A stretch of DNA of 64,000 nt from the NCBI GenBank assembly GCA_002914805.1, contig JXTB01000497.1:178771-242770 (forward strand). The letters are read 5' to 3'. A program made the translations under genes and the position numbers. This DNA is from Parasponia andersonii (taxonomy: Eukaryota; Streptophyta; Magnoliopsida; Rosales; Cannabaceae). Under the pieces are notes generated by a model that saw nothing but the letters and a program-made list of their open reading frames with translations, ran no database searches and had not been told where the DNA came from. Shown one piece after another: positions 1 through 10,990 of the stretch. Numbering within the stretch: position 1 is the stretch's first letter; the number at the start of each line of letters is the position of its first letter.

Positions 1-1821
1 GGGAGAATAGCTGCTCTAAGTCGGTTTGTATCCAGATCGACCGATAAATGCCAACCTTTCTTTGAGGTGTTGAAGGGATCAAAAAGGTTCGAGTGGACGG
101 AGAAATGCGAGCAGGTGTTCCAAGAATTAAAAAAACACTTGGGTTCCCCTCCACTCTTGTCGAAACCAAATCCGGGAGAAGAATTATGCCTATATCTCGC
201 TGTTTCTAAGTATGCGATGAGTACCGCATTAATTCGCGAGGAGACAAATATTCAGCGACCTGTGTATTATGTGAGTAAAAGATTACTTGAGGCTGAAACG
301 AGATATCCCGAGATGGAAAAATTGGCGCTGGCACTCGTAATTGCATCAAGAAAGCTTCGACCTTACTTCCATGCTCATTCCATCCGGGTTTTCACGAATT
401 TCCCGTTGAAACAGGTTTTACAGAAACCTGAGACGTCAGGACGGCTGCTTAAGTGGGCGGTTAAATTGAGTCAATTTGACATCAATTTTCAACCTCGCAC
501 TGCTATAAAGGGTCAAGCCCTCGCAGAATTTACATATGACGTCAATCTTCCCATAGGAGTACTCGAGAAACCTGCCGCAGAGATATCAAAGTTGTGAAAG
601 CTTTATGTTGACGGGTCATCAAATAAGAATGGAGCAGGTGCGGGCATAGTTCTAATCAGTCCTGAAGGACACAATATTCATTATGCGCTTCGCTTCAAAT
701 TTCCAGCGTCAAATAATGAGGCCGAATACGAAGCATTGATAGCTGGGTTAAAGCTCGCACAAGAAATGAAGGTCGAAGTAATCGAGGTGTATAGCGACTC
801 CCAGCTGGTCGTCTGTTAGGTTAAGGGTGATTATCAAGCGAGAGGAGAAAGAATGATGGCCTATTTGAAGAAGGTGCAGCAATTATTCTTAACGTTCGAC
901 ATTTATGACATACAGCTTCTTCCTCGTATTGAAAACACCTGGGCAGATGCACTCGCTAAGCTCGCTTCGACGAAGGATGCAGAATTATTGAAAGTAGTTC
1001 CTGTTAAATTTCTTATCTCACCAAGCATCGAGGTCGAACCTCAAGTAATTATGCCAGTTGATGAGGAATCATCGTGGATGGACCCCATAATACGATATAT
1101 ACAAAACAGCGATNTTTACAAATCTATAATCTGTCGTTATGGCATACCACATACTATAATTTCTGATAATGGAAAGTAATTCGATTGTGACGAGTTCCAT
1201 GACTTCTATAATAACTTGGGCATCAAAAAGAGCTTCTCTATTGTTGTTCATCCACAGGCCAATGGGCAGGTCGAAGTGATAAACAAAATACTCAAGCAAA
1301 ATATAAAGACAAAGCTGGAGGAGCATAAAGGAGCATGGCCAGAAGTACTTCCAGAAGTGTTATGGGCTTATCGCATCACACAACGAACTACTATAGGAGA
1401 GAATCCATTCTCCTTGGCTTATGGATATAAAGCGATGATTCCTGTTGAAATTGGTGCGGGCTCCCTGCGGCGATCTATTTATGAGCAAAAATAGAATGAT
1501 GTATTGCTGAGAGTTGAACTCGATCTTTTAGAAGAGCGGCGTGAACAATCTCAGCTCCGAATTGCATCATACCAACGGCGCACTACTCGATATTATAATT
1601 CCAAAGTCAAGGGTAGACATTTTGAAGTTGGAGATCTTGTCATTCGACGAGTTCTACCTAATAATAGAGAGCATGGTGCTGGTGTGTTTGGTCCTTCTTG
1701 GGAAGGACCTTATGTTATTGATAATGTCATTCGACCTGGAACATATAATTTAGCTCGCATCGGTGGACAAAAGGTCGAGCATGCCTGGAATGCTAAACAG
1801 CTTCGTCGTTATTATCAATAA
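1..1821 (+). pseudogene. Tat-type pol relic: RT end, RNase H, second RNase H, integrase
   Basis: One reading frame (frame 1) runs from base 1 to the TAA at 1819-1821. The order is the RT/RNase H tail (1-560, with the YPEMEKLALALV and LRPYFHAHSI motifs), a second RNase H (598-975, with LYVDGSS, NNEAEYEA and SDSQLVV carrying the acidic residues), integrase core (1117-1490, with ISDNG and HPQANGQVEV), and an integrase C-terminal GPY-type module (1504-1821, FGPSWEGPYVI). It has four in-frame stops: TGA 595-597, TAG 817-819, TAA 1177-1179 and TAG 1492-1494. A single n at 1114 joins the end of the second RNase H region directly to the middle of the integrase core, so the zinc-binding HHCC region and the first catalytic Asp are absent. 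The frame is kept across the n. It is a clear pseudogene. Confidence 0.9.
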
Positions 1822-2513
1822 TTCTTCATGATATCTTCAACAGCCTATTATATCTTCTTCATTAATATTCAATAATACTTCGGCTATTACTTCAACTCGG
1901 TTATTACTTCGGCTATTCTTCATTTATAGTTTTATGGCAGTTTTCGGATACCATAAAACTCGGGGGGCAGTGGGATCAGAATTATCTCCTACTTGTTTCC
2001 TAAGGGACTATGCAAACATTCATTTAGAGGAGACAGGATTTTAGATCGTCGAAGTGTCTAAATCTCACTTCATCGACGTGTCTGAATCTCCTTAAAATCC
2101 TAAGATTTTCTCCTCACTTCATGCCTCAGCATGTCGTATTACACAATTTCCCTCCTCGAACAAAAAAGTAACTAAGCAAAACGTTCGTTGTTCGAAGTGA
2201 TATATTGCTATGTTTTATTTTGACATGGAACTTTTGAAACACAGTTAGAGTTTACATCACTCGTATTAACTGTTTTCTTAAGCGACTTAACCTATCTTAA
2301 TGCTTAAAACTCGTTTTAAGTTAGTCGGATTCAAATCGCTAAAAGCGTACTGATTGATCATTTGTGATTGACTACTTAATTAAAATTACTGTTGTTTCTT
2401 TTCATTATTTTGCAGGAGCATATAAGGAAAAATGATATTTATTAAAAAAAAAAAAGAGTCGTCCATACAGAAGGGGGACAAAGCCCGCATTGTTCTAAGA
2501 AAAAGAATACAAT
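1822..2513. other. Spacer between pol and the antisense gene in element 1
   Basis: No ORF. It begins with short CTTCGGCTATT-type repeats (1855-1925). It then holds a purine-rich tract ACTCGGGGGGCAG near 1958-1970, and sequence that is also present in the copy at 51960-52560 in inverse orientation. The conservation between copies shows it belongs to the element and is not a later insertion. A short A run at 2444-2455 lies near the 3' end of the antisense gene. Confidence 0.7.
1958..1970 (+). promoter_or_regulatory. Internal polypurine-tract-like sequence
   Basis: CTCGGGGGGCAG, about 140 bp after the integrase stop. The equivalent place in the second element (minus strand, around 52530-52540) reads CTCGGGAGCAG followed by the same GTGGGATCAGAAT. 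This resembles the polypurine tract that normally sits just before a 3' LTR, but the true 3' LTR tract lies 3.6 kb further on at 5531-5543. Its role as a second plus-strand primer site is an inference. Confidence 0.4.
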
Positions 2514-4614
2514 TCATATGGAAGGGCTCGCGCCGTCATCTCCAGCTTTGGTCGTATCTTCTTTCCAGCTCTGCACAAGTTTGACCATATCCTCGCCAAG
2601 GATGGAGAAGTTAAAGTCCGGATGCTCGCAAAATATATTGAAGATGATGGTCGACGAGGCGATATCACTAGCTTTATCTTCGAGTTCTTTGACTTCGGTC
2701 GCCTTGAACTCCTCGATAGCTTTGTGAACCGCCTCGGTGGTCGCTTCTCTCATACGGTCTGGATACTCAGAAATGACCTTCTCGAGCTCTTTGACTTTCT
2801 CCTCGAGATTTTCCTTGGCGAGTCTCTCCTTGGCCAGGTCCTCGAACATCTGCTACTTTTCTGAATGGAAGGCCGTTCTCTCCTTCTCCTGAGCCTTTTC
2901 TGAGTTCTCGAATGCTTGAGTTATCTCATCGACTTTCTCAGCTTTCTCTAAGCATTCGAGAACTGGATCGTGCATCAGGACAGCAGCAGCCNTATTCGTG
3001 AAGAGAAGATTGAGAAGCTTACATTGGCCAGCATCCTCATTGCAGATCCGAAAGTGACCTTGGCAGAACGTCGCTTCATTCACTCCCAACCTTCTTCAGA
3101 TGTGAAGCGGTCGATAAAGGTTGCGCTCATACCAGCCTTCTCTGGTAATTGGTTGAGGCGAAGAGCTCGTCGCCTTTATCTGCCAAGGTCGGTTCCGAAG
3201 AGGTGGCAGCCTCGGTAAGGGGTTCGGGAGTGCTCGCTAACTGAGATGGTTGTGGAGGGGGCGAGCTCGCTGGGACGTCCTCGAAGGCGACTTTTCTCTT
3301 CTTCGAGTAGTCGACCTTCTCCTTCCCTTTCGATGGCGGAGTACTCTCGGGTGTTTTGGTTTTTGCCATTGACCCGAGAGTTGAAGGAGGTGCTCACAGA
3401 CCGCTACCAATAACCATCTCTGTACAGAATATGATAGTGAGCGAGGAAACATAATATAAAGGTAATTAGAATGAGCATGTGATTACCTTCTTCTTGTGGA
3501 GCTGGTTGAGGAGCTGGTGGTGACACAGTCTCTGGAGATAAAGGCTCTGAGCGAGGAGGTGTGGCCGGTGCCTTTCTTTTTCTAATCCTAGAGGACGAGG
3601 CACCCAAGTCCGTCCTCTTCCTTGGCTTCTTCTTCGAGCTCGATGGCCTGGAAGAGAGAACTGGGGGGTCTGGCAACGCGGCACCCTTCGAAATCAGACC
3701 GCAAGCGACCAGGTTCTTCGTTGTGCCTAGTACCTTCCAGTTAAATTCTTCAACTGGAAGGTCGTTGATCTTATATACTCTTGCGAGCTGATCCCTGGAG
3801 AGTCTAGGTCGATCCCTATTATCTGCGATGACATTGGAATGCGATCAGTATAAGAATAAATATATAAACAAGGCAATAAATTGGAAGACTACCTACCAGG
3901 ATTTTGAAAGAAGCCGTTAGCTGCATAGTCAAAATGGAAAAATAGATTTTTCCATTTTTCCATGTTGTTGCGAACCCTGTAGATCGTTTTTATTGCTTGA
4001 TTCGACCATTTGCTCGCATAGAAGAAGCCGAGATCTGACGGATTTGATTTTACTTGGTAGAACTAAGCAAATTCTTCAGGTGAAGGGGTTTCTAAACCTA
4101 GTTTATGGTATAATATATACAAACCTACCATATATCTATAGGTATTAGGGGTCAATTGAAAAGGGACGACCCCATAGTAATCAACGATTGATTTTATATA
4201 CAGATGGAGAGGGAGATGCACGCCACATTTGAGGACTACCTCAGAAAAGGAAGCGAGTCCGTGAGGGGGAGTGTATGGTCGGTTAAATTCCATTGGTAAA
4301 TGAAGGGGGACGGCGATCTTATAGCTGCTCACAATTTTTCTGAGTTTATTCGACGTGCAGCTCGTCCGAACATTGGTACATGACCAGTTCCTTTCTATGT
4401 ATTGGAAGCCAGATGAAAATGCAGGGGCATCCCTTATGTGTCTGGGCCACTGATCCTGGGGAAGATCGCCTATTCGAGGGCTACTCTATATAGCTCCTGT
4501 TATTTCTATCTCGGGTTCCGGCTCGAGATAATCTTCGAGATTAATAGAGCTAACACTCGAGTTAGATTCTCCAGAAAAAGCATTTCCTTCCCTAAATTCC
4601 TCACTACTAGACAT
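2514..4614 (-). pseudogene. Antisense spliced gene of element 1 (Transposase_28-like domain)
   Basis: This gene is encoded opposite to pol. An ATG at 4614 follows an AG acceptor and opens an acidic serine-rich N terminus. The next stretch (about 4340-3905) resembles the plant Transposase_28 (putative gypsy-type transposon) family, with HLPMEFNRPY, IVDYYGVVPFQLTPNTYRYM and GLYILYHKLGLETP. Then come basic proline/serine-rich segments with SKKKPRK and KKRK, and a coiled coil ending FCEHPDFNF...VQSWKED (2849-2514). Introns inferred by comparison with the second copy: about 3900-3828, 3486-3420 (GT...AG, 67 nt), and one opening with GTAAGC at 3022 that runs into the n at 2992. Stop codons interrupt the exons (for example after PSPEEFA near 4063). 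The function is unknown. Confidence 0.7.
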
Positions 4615-5139
4615 CTGAAAAGAAATATGGAGGGATTCAGACATCGAGGATTTTCACTATGCTAGCACTTTGGGTATTCATCCTAAGATTGTACTAAGCA
4701 AGCAAGCTCATTCCTAAATGGTCTACGGATTCGTAAAAATGTTCGAGCAGTTCATCAATAAATGTTCGAGCAGTTCATCAATAAATGTTCGAGCAGTTCA
4801 TTGGGAATAAAATAGGGTATCAGACCCTAGAAATTCTTTTCATAGGTTCATTTCTGATTGTTATCTAGTAATTATACCCTACGGACTGAAAAAGGGGGAG
4901 TGTAAAAAGAAAAAAAATTTTCTCATTTCACTTCGGTGAAATGAGTATTTATTCCGAAAGATTGAAATCATTTTCAAGAATAGAGGAAATAAGAGAAAAA
5001 ATAAACTGACCTTTCTTCAGAAGCGGAAGATTTGAGACGATTTGAACTTCGTCGGAGAAGAAGCTGTGATTTGTGCGAGCTGAGATGAAACGGCGCTAGG
5101 GTTCTTTGGAGTTTTGATGTTTTTCAAGATAGAAACAGT

Positions 5140-5200
5140 AAAATGAGACAGGACGAGATAGTTTCTGATATTTATAATCCAGGAACCGTTAAATTATAGC
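5140..5200 (-). promoter_or_regulatory. Candidate promoter of the antisense gene, element 1
   Basis: Read on the minus strand, the region upstream of the antisense ATG holds a TATA-like TTATAAATATC (complement of about 5170-5180). The second copy has CATATATATCA at the matching place (about 49198-49208, plus strand). The next several hundred bases look like a leader with an intron that ends in TTTTCAG just before the start codon. The promoter call rests on position and on the two copies agreeing. Confidence 0.35.
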
Positions 5201-5530
5201 CGTAGATCAGAGAGTTTGAATTTTAAATCTGAAGGCTCAAGATTGCGCGGGATTTAATTCTATCCGAAAAGTCAGAATTGTTTAAAATTTGAAAAGATTT
5301 GGTTTTAAAAGAGTGACGGTTGATATCATTAGACTTCCTCGAATTCCGTTCTTTCTTAGAAAAGGCTACACGTGTTCCGTTCTGACAGAAAAGAGATACG
5401 CGTGATCTTGAGAGATGAGATTTGAAATCTGGCGGATCTTCGACTATTCAGACCTCAAGATTAGGTTATGACATCACATTTTTAAGGTCGCACGGTAATT
5501 GAAAGCTCCATTTCGTCCTAAAGAACTAAT

Positions 5531-5543
5531 GGAGCTAGGGGGG
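5531..5543 (+). promoter_or_regulatory. Polypurine tract of element 1
   Basis: GGAGCTAGGGGGG ends 4 bp before the LTR start at 5548. The second element has the same tract in inverse form at 48791-48803, right next to its 3' LTR. It is the expected primer site for plus-strand DNA synthesis. Confidence 0.8.
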
Positions 5544-5547
5544 CAAT

Positions 5548-6209
5548 TGTTGTATGGTCTAAAATCCTAAGGTCGCATAAAGGTTATATGCGACCTCCTC
5601 CGTGATGGTTATATGCGACCTCTTCAGGTTATATGCGACCTCCTCCGTGATGGTTATGTGCGACCTTCTCCGTGTAGTCTCTTTTTGCATAAGTATGTGC
5701 GTCTCTTTCTGTATAAGTGGTGGGTGACCTCTTCCGAAAAAAAAGGAAAATAAGTATATGCTATGTCAAACAGGAAACCTACAAGGAAAGGGAAATAGAA
5801 GTCTCCTATTTATGATCAACTAGTTATCCGTTTTGAATGGTTATCCAATTATGTTGTTACTTAATTTATGTTACCCAATTGTATAGTTACCCGTTTATAC
5901 AATTAGGATCCTAGGGACGTAGGGTTACCTTTACCTATATAAAGGGGACTCAATGTTCCGAAGAGAAAAGAGTTGAGAGAATTCCAATAGCTCTTCAGTT
6001 TTTCCAATCTCCAGACGAGACGTTGTAACCTTGAGTGTTTATAATTCTTCATAAAATAGTGGAAAAATAGTGGACGTAGGCTCATTTTTTTCGGAGCTGA
6101 ACTACTATAAAATCCTCTCTCCTTATTTGCTTTGATTATTAACTCAATTAGCACAAGCCACATCTCTTAATTTTTTCTAAATTTATTGTTGATAAAACCT
6201 CCATCAACA
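5548..6209 (+). repeat. 3' LTR of element 1
   Basis: 662 bp, starting TGTTGTATGGTCTAAAATCC and ending CCATCAACA, so the ends are TGTTG/CAACA. Both ends match the LTRs at 48072-48788 and 55959-56663. The U3 part holds short direct repeats built on TTATATGCGACCTCCTCCGTGATGG (about 5570-5700), a different copy number and arrangement from the second element. A TATA-like TTACCTATATAAAGGGGAC (about 5927-5946) marks the likely transcription start, because the same phrase (inverted) occurs in both LTRs of the other element. Confidence 0.9.
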
Positions 6210-6884
6210 TAAACTATGTCCATAAAAGGAATTTTGAAGTGCTCAAGATCCAGGTAGACATCGATTTGTATTCCTTCTTGAAATTGGAATCCTTCTTTGT
6301 TCTTGTATTACTACACCAACAGAAATTCACCGAGAGAGAAATTCTATGTGTGTACTGAATTTTCTCTTATTTTTCTTGATCCTTTTTCTCACTTTCCTGT
6401 TTTGCTATGCAAAAATATATTGAGATTTTTTTTTTGAGACAATTGCAAAACTAATGTGTAGAAAACCGTTATGCTTATGCGTGTAGCTCTCAGGGTCTCC
6501 CATCTGAGGAGTGCCTTTGTAGTAATTTGGCTTGGTTAAACTTTGACAGTCGGTGCAACTAGCCACACGTAACTTAGACATGAGATACAATGTACTTGTA
6601 TAATTTAGAGTATTTATGAAAAATGACTTTTTTACCCCTCATTTTCATAGCAAAATGACTGAGTTTATCAATATTTATATTGGATATATTAAACATTCAC
6701 TAGATTAGATGTCAATAAATTAATTTTATACTAATTTATATCAGTTCTTATTTGATCTCTCAAATAGTAAGACTGGTATATATTTTGATAAACTCAATCG
6801 CATTACTCTAACATTTTTATTTTTATAGCAATATGATTTTTTATACTTGACATCAGTAGATTAGATAACACTAAATTAGTTTTA
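6210..6884. other. AT-rich non-coding stretch with a foldback element
   Basis: No gene. Within it, 6649-6672 (AGCAAAATGACTGAGTTTATCA) and 6780-6806 (TGATAAACTCAATCGCATTACTCT) are inverted repeats about 25 bp long bounding a ~160-bp element, probably an old MITE. Confidence 0.45.
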
Positions 6885-8389
6885 GGGGTTGTTTAGTACG
6901 GGGATGGACGCGACTGAGAATAAGAATCTTAAATATTACCATATTTATTTTTAAATTTGTATTTTTTTTAATGCTTAATAAAGTGAATAATATAGAATTC
7001 AGTAGACCTCAAAATACGTGTAAGTGAAACCCACCCAAAGAATGGTTTTTATTTGATGGGACATCTGAATCCTAGCTTATTGCACGTCTTTTCAGTAGTC
7101 ATTTGTTCTATCTTGACCTTGACCAAGTAAGCTTGAGTTTTCCTCTTTTAGTCTGAACCAAAAAATTCTCTCTTCTTATCTCTAATCTTGTCTTCGGTCT
7201 TTTTTCTTATTTGGTCTTCGATCTCTTTTCCTCCTATTTTCTATTTCTAGTTTTTTATTCTTCTCTTTCTGTGTAGCCTCTCTAGTTTGTGTGACTCAAA
7301 AGCTCTTAGGTGATTTTGACAACTTGAGCATCTCCAAACAAGTAATTTTTCAGACTAAATCTTAATTTTTGAATTTATTTTTGTTTATTTATCATGGATC
7401 ATAGTGCATAATAAGAGAGTCTAGGAATTTTTTTTTTCAAGATTTTGAAGTTGCTTTTCGGATTAGACTTTTTTGTAGATAGAAAAGTAGTTTTCCAACA
7501 AAAGGCACACGAAAGCTATCTGATTTGGTAGTGCTAGTATTATTTTGACGTAGTTTCAGCTTTTGTGATTTCCAGGTCATATTTTCCTATTATTTATGCT
7601 TTTATTGTTCACTATATTATCATTGAACTATGCCACTTTAATAAATTAACCTTTTATAAAAGAGAAAAAGAAAGAAAAAGCACACCAATTTCTTCTAAGA
7701 GTGTAAAAAATTAAGATTTTCTTTTGTAATCTTTATTTGTTGGATTTCTTCTCTGCAAGTGTTATACTGTTATTTATGAGACTATATAAAACTGTTTGAA
7801 TAGCTTATATTTGAATTTCTGCTTGGATGGTCTTTATTTTAATATCTGCAAGTGTTCTTATGTAATCTATAGCTCTTAAGTGGTTTTATTTTGATTTCTT
7901 GTTTGTACATATATTGCTTGAAAAACAAGACGATAAAAACGATTGTTTGTTTTGATTTCTGGGTTTGGTTTTACACTTTCTTGAATGTATATGGTTATAT
8001 GTATACTGTGTATCTTTCAATCAACACACAGAGGTATGCTAGACCAAACTTTATATCTTTATGTTTAAATATCATTCAATATTTGACCATTTAATAATAG
8101 AAAAATAATACTTTTAGAATGATTGAAGACTTGGCCCCTCATTCTTTTGGACTATAAGCTATACTCTGATGTTTTGTTCTGTTGTAAAGTCCTAATAATA
8201 TATAGGAGTAATAATAATTTTTAGCATAGACTAGTAAACTTAAACGTGTTCATTAGTTGTACGTTTCATCTTTCATTGCTTATAAAGAAACGAATTGTGG
8301 CAAATATGGTTCAGCATATGAAGATATTAAATGAGATGACATTTTTACTATTGTTTTTAATGTTTATCATCACTAGGCATTTAAGTAGA

Positions 8390-10990
8390 AAAAGAATATG
8401 GCGTAAGCATAGAAAACGTAAGTTAAATTATCATCGGATGATATATGATTGTGACTTAGCATGCATAAAGAGAACTTGAATTGATAATAGAATATTTGCC
8501 ATTCTATGTCATCTCCTTAGAACTACTTGGAATTTAAAGGGAACTAAAAATATAGATGTTGAAAAAATAGTAGTCATATTTTTACATATTATATCTCACA
8601 ATATTAAAAATAGAATTATAAGATGTTAATTTGCAGATTCGAATGAAATAATTAGCAGACAATTTAATGTAATCTTATGTGCTTTGTTATGTCTTCATAA
8701 GATATTACTAAAAAACCAAAGCCAATCCTTGATAATTCAATTGATGAAAGATGGAAATAGTTCAAGAATTGCATAAAAGCACTAGATTATACATACATCA
8801 AAGTTAATATCCTAATATCAGATAAGCCTAGGTATCGAACCAAAAAAAAAAAAATTATCAAAAATGTGTTAAGGATTCTTGTCTAGATGGGAAAATTTAT
8901 CTATCGACTCAAGAGTCTTACGAGATACTATATCTAGGACAAAGTAAATTTTTATTTACTCACAATATTTGTCACTCAACTATACTCGTACAATATCAGT
9001 TTATGCACAATCTTGACAAATGATTTATAGGTTATTATTACTTATGCGATGTTGGATATCCTAATGATAAAAGTTTCTTAACACTATAAAGAGGACAACA
9101 CTACCATTTAGTAGATTGGGCACTCCTACCTAATACTCCTGACGAATTTTTTAACATGAAACACTCATATGCTAGGTGCAGAAAATATTTTCATAAAATT
9201 ATGTTCAAGAACTCTACAGTTTTGTAAAATCTAGAAACACAATGAAATTGATCGTTTAAAATTTTTCTATTTGCAAAATATTTTGGATCGTGATCTAACA
9301 TAAATTAACTATTGATCTAGACAAGAACAATACCAAGATATGCTCCACAACCTTTTTGTCTTTCTGTCTATTCTCATAAGTTATTTGATTGATGCGATGG
9401 GTGGTCACCATCTTAATTCCTAATAAGGAGATCTGCAGATGAACAAGAAGATAATCATCTCAAATCGATTTCTCTGGGATGGCCAAAACACCAAAGTTGG
9501 TGAATCCCCTAATGTGGCCTATTTTCTTCTACTCTCCCTCTCTCTTTTTTTTTTTTGTGTAACACTCTTTTCTCAAGGGGTATTTCACTTGTAACTCATG
9601 TTCTGTGTAGTTAGAGAACTTTTCTCTTAATTATAGAGAGGTTAATAAACCTCAATGGGGTACACCACTATAGGCCCAATAATGAACTCTTGGATTAAAT
9701 GTCATTTATTTTTCCGTAAAGTTTATTATCAAATAATTAGCTCGATCCATTTAGTATATACTATACCTGTAGACGTACCTCCAATGCAATGCTATACTAG
9801 TAAAATAAAATTACTACATTATCCCTCTAGTATATACTTATAATTGAGTTACCATTGTTTATCTAATGAAAAATAGTTGACTACGATGTTGCACCTACTT
9901 ATACTAGCACAGTCAAATTTACATAGTGAATACTGGGGCCATGGTTTATATTATCCAAGTACTTGAAAAAATTCAAAGTGATATTATATGCATGACGTCC
10001 ATCATGAAAAGTGTTCTACACATTTCATATACCTTATCTTCCAAGATACTGGAGTTCGAACCATAAATTAGAATTAGTCCTTTAGTAACTCAAAAAGGCA
10101 AAACATATGAAAGTAAGTTCGTTAATCACTATGATTAAGTTTTTCTATAATAGTACTAGAGTAGTGAAATTAAAAATTTAAATTACGGCATTTAACCTTA
10201 AATTCTAATTTACTCGGTCTTGTTCGATACTATTATAACTTTCTTATAATACACTAGTGTTTCTATCTGAAGACTCACTTCGATAATTGGAGACTTCATT
10301 ATGAAAATAAACAACACTATATTCTATGGCATAGTATATTATTCCATCTTCAATATGCAAAATGCTAATAATTTAATTTAGACATAATAAAATAAAGAAT
10401 ATAATGTCTCCTACATATGAACTCATCATACGAATAATTCTTTATTACTCATTATATGTTTCAGAATCTTTAGATGTATACATAAGATAAACATATACAT
10501 CATATATGTATCAATGGGACATAAATGAAATAAAAATTCATAACATAGAATTTATTAACAACAAATAGATAACAAATAATCCGATAAATATTATTTATAA
10601 TGTCAAACTAATAAGCTACTTTATAGAGCATTATTCTAATGCTAGGAATATAATAAAAAGAACATTTAGATTATTGAAAGGTCGTTGGGTAATTCTTAGA
10701 GGCCGATCATACTACCCTGTTGAAATACAATGTTTGATTATTTTGGTGTGTTGCCTTCTTCACAACTTGATACGAAAAGAAATGCATGTGGACCCTTTAG
10801 GATATGCTCCACTTGATGAAAGTGAAAATGATATTGATAATGATGGTGATAGTGATGATATGGATAGCGATTGTTAGAGGCATATTAAAACATCAAATGC
10901 TTGAACAACTTGGAGAGATAACTTATCTAGAAAAATGTTTGAACAATGTAGGAAAAGTCAATTTACATAAATACTATTTCTCTAGAGTTT
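8390..10990 (+). pseudogene. PIF/Harbinger transposase relic (DDE_Tnp_4), interrupted
   Basis: Shifting frames recover the family order. An N-terminal FLHIISHNIKNRIIRC block (near 8580) precedes SRQFNVILCALL, NSIDERWK and ALDYTYIKVNILISDKPRYR (8650-8840, first catalytic Asp in ALD). These are followed by DSRVLRD, YYYLCDVGYPNDKSFL and RGQHYHL...TPDEFFNMKHSYAR (8900-9176). Similarity then stops and resumes at 10639 with ARNIIKRTFRLLKGRW, CLLHNLIRKEMHVDP and a C-terminal TTWRDNLSRKMFEQ block after one stop (10876). The expected catalytic Glu in the family's IERxF motif is Lys here (IIKRTF). Several stops and frameshifts are present, so it is dead. Confidence 0.8.
9177..10638. repeat. 1.46 kb repeat inserted in the PIF transposase (copy A)
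   Basis: The transposase reading breaks exactly between two copies of ATGCTAGG (9169-9176 and 10639-10646), which could be an 8-bp target duplication. Within it, about 9650-10300 is clearly homologous to 19910-20600, sharing blocks such as TATAGGCCCAATAATGAACTCTTGGATTAAATGTCA. It starts TGCAGAAAATATTTTC. No coding potential and no clear terminal inverted repeats were found, so it may be an LTR or non-autonomous DNA element. Because both flanks encode an SxAR motif, the duplication could also be a coincidence between two different PIF fragments. Confidence 0.5.

Larger units (their letters stand above)
1..6209 (+). mobile_element. Ty3/gypsy LTR retrotransposon, Tat lineage, 3' part (element 1)
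   Basis: The element runs off the left edge of the window. In order it holds the end of reverse transcriptase with its RNase H, a second RNase H, integrase, an approximately 700-bp spacer, a gene on the opposite strand, a polypurine tract and a 3' LTR ending in CAACA. Two RNase H domains in tandem, plus extra ORFs between pol and the 3' LTR, are known marks of the plant Tat lineage. The copy at 48072-56663 shares the LTR, the spacer and the antisense gene, which defines the right end here. No target duplication can be tested because the 5' LTR lies outside the window. Premature stops show that this copy is dead. Confidence 0.9.

Noticed and set aside
3404..3684. Overlapping minus- and plus-strand frames as separate genes
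   Set aside because: They are exon pieces and shadows of the spliced antisense gene of element 1.
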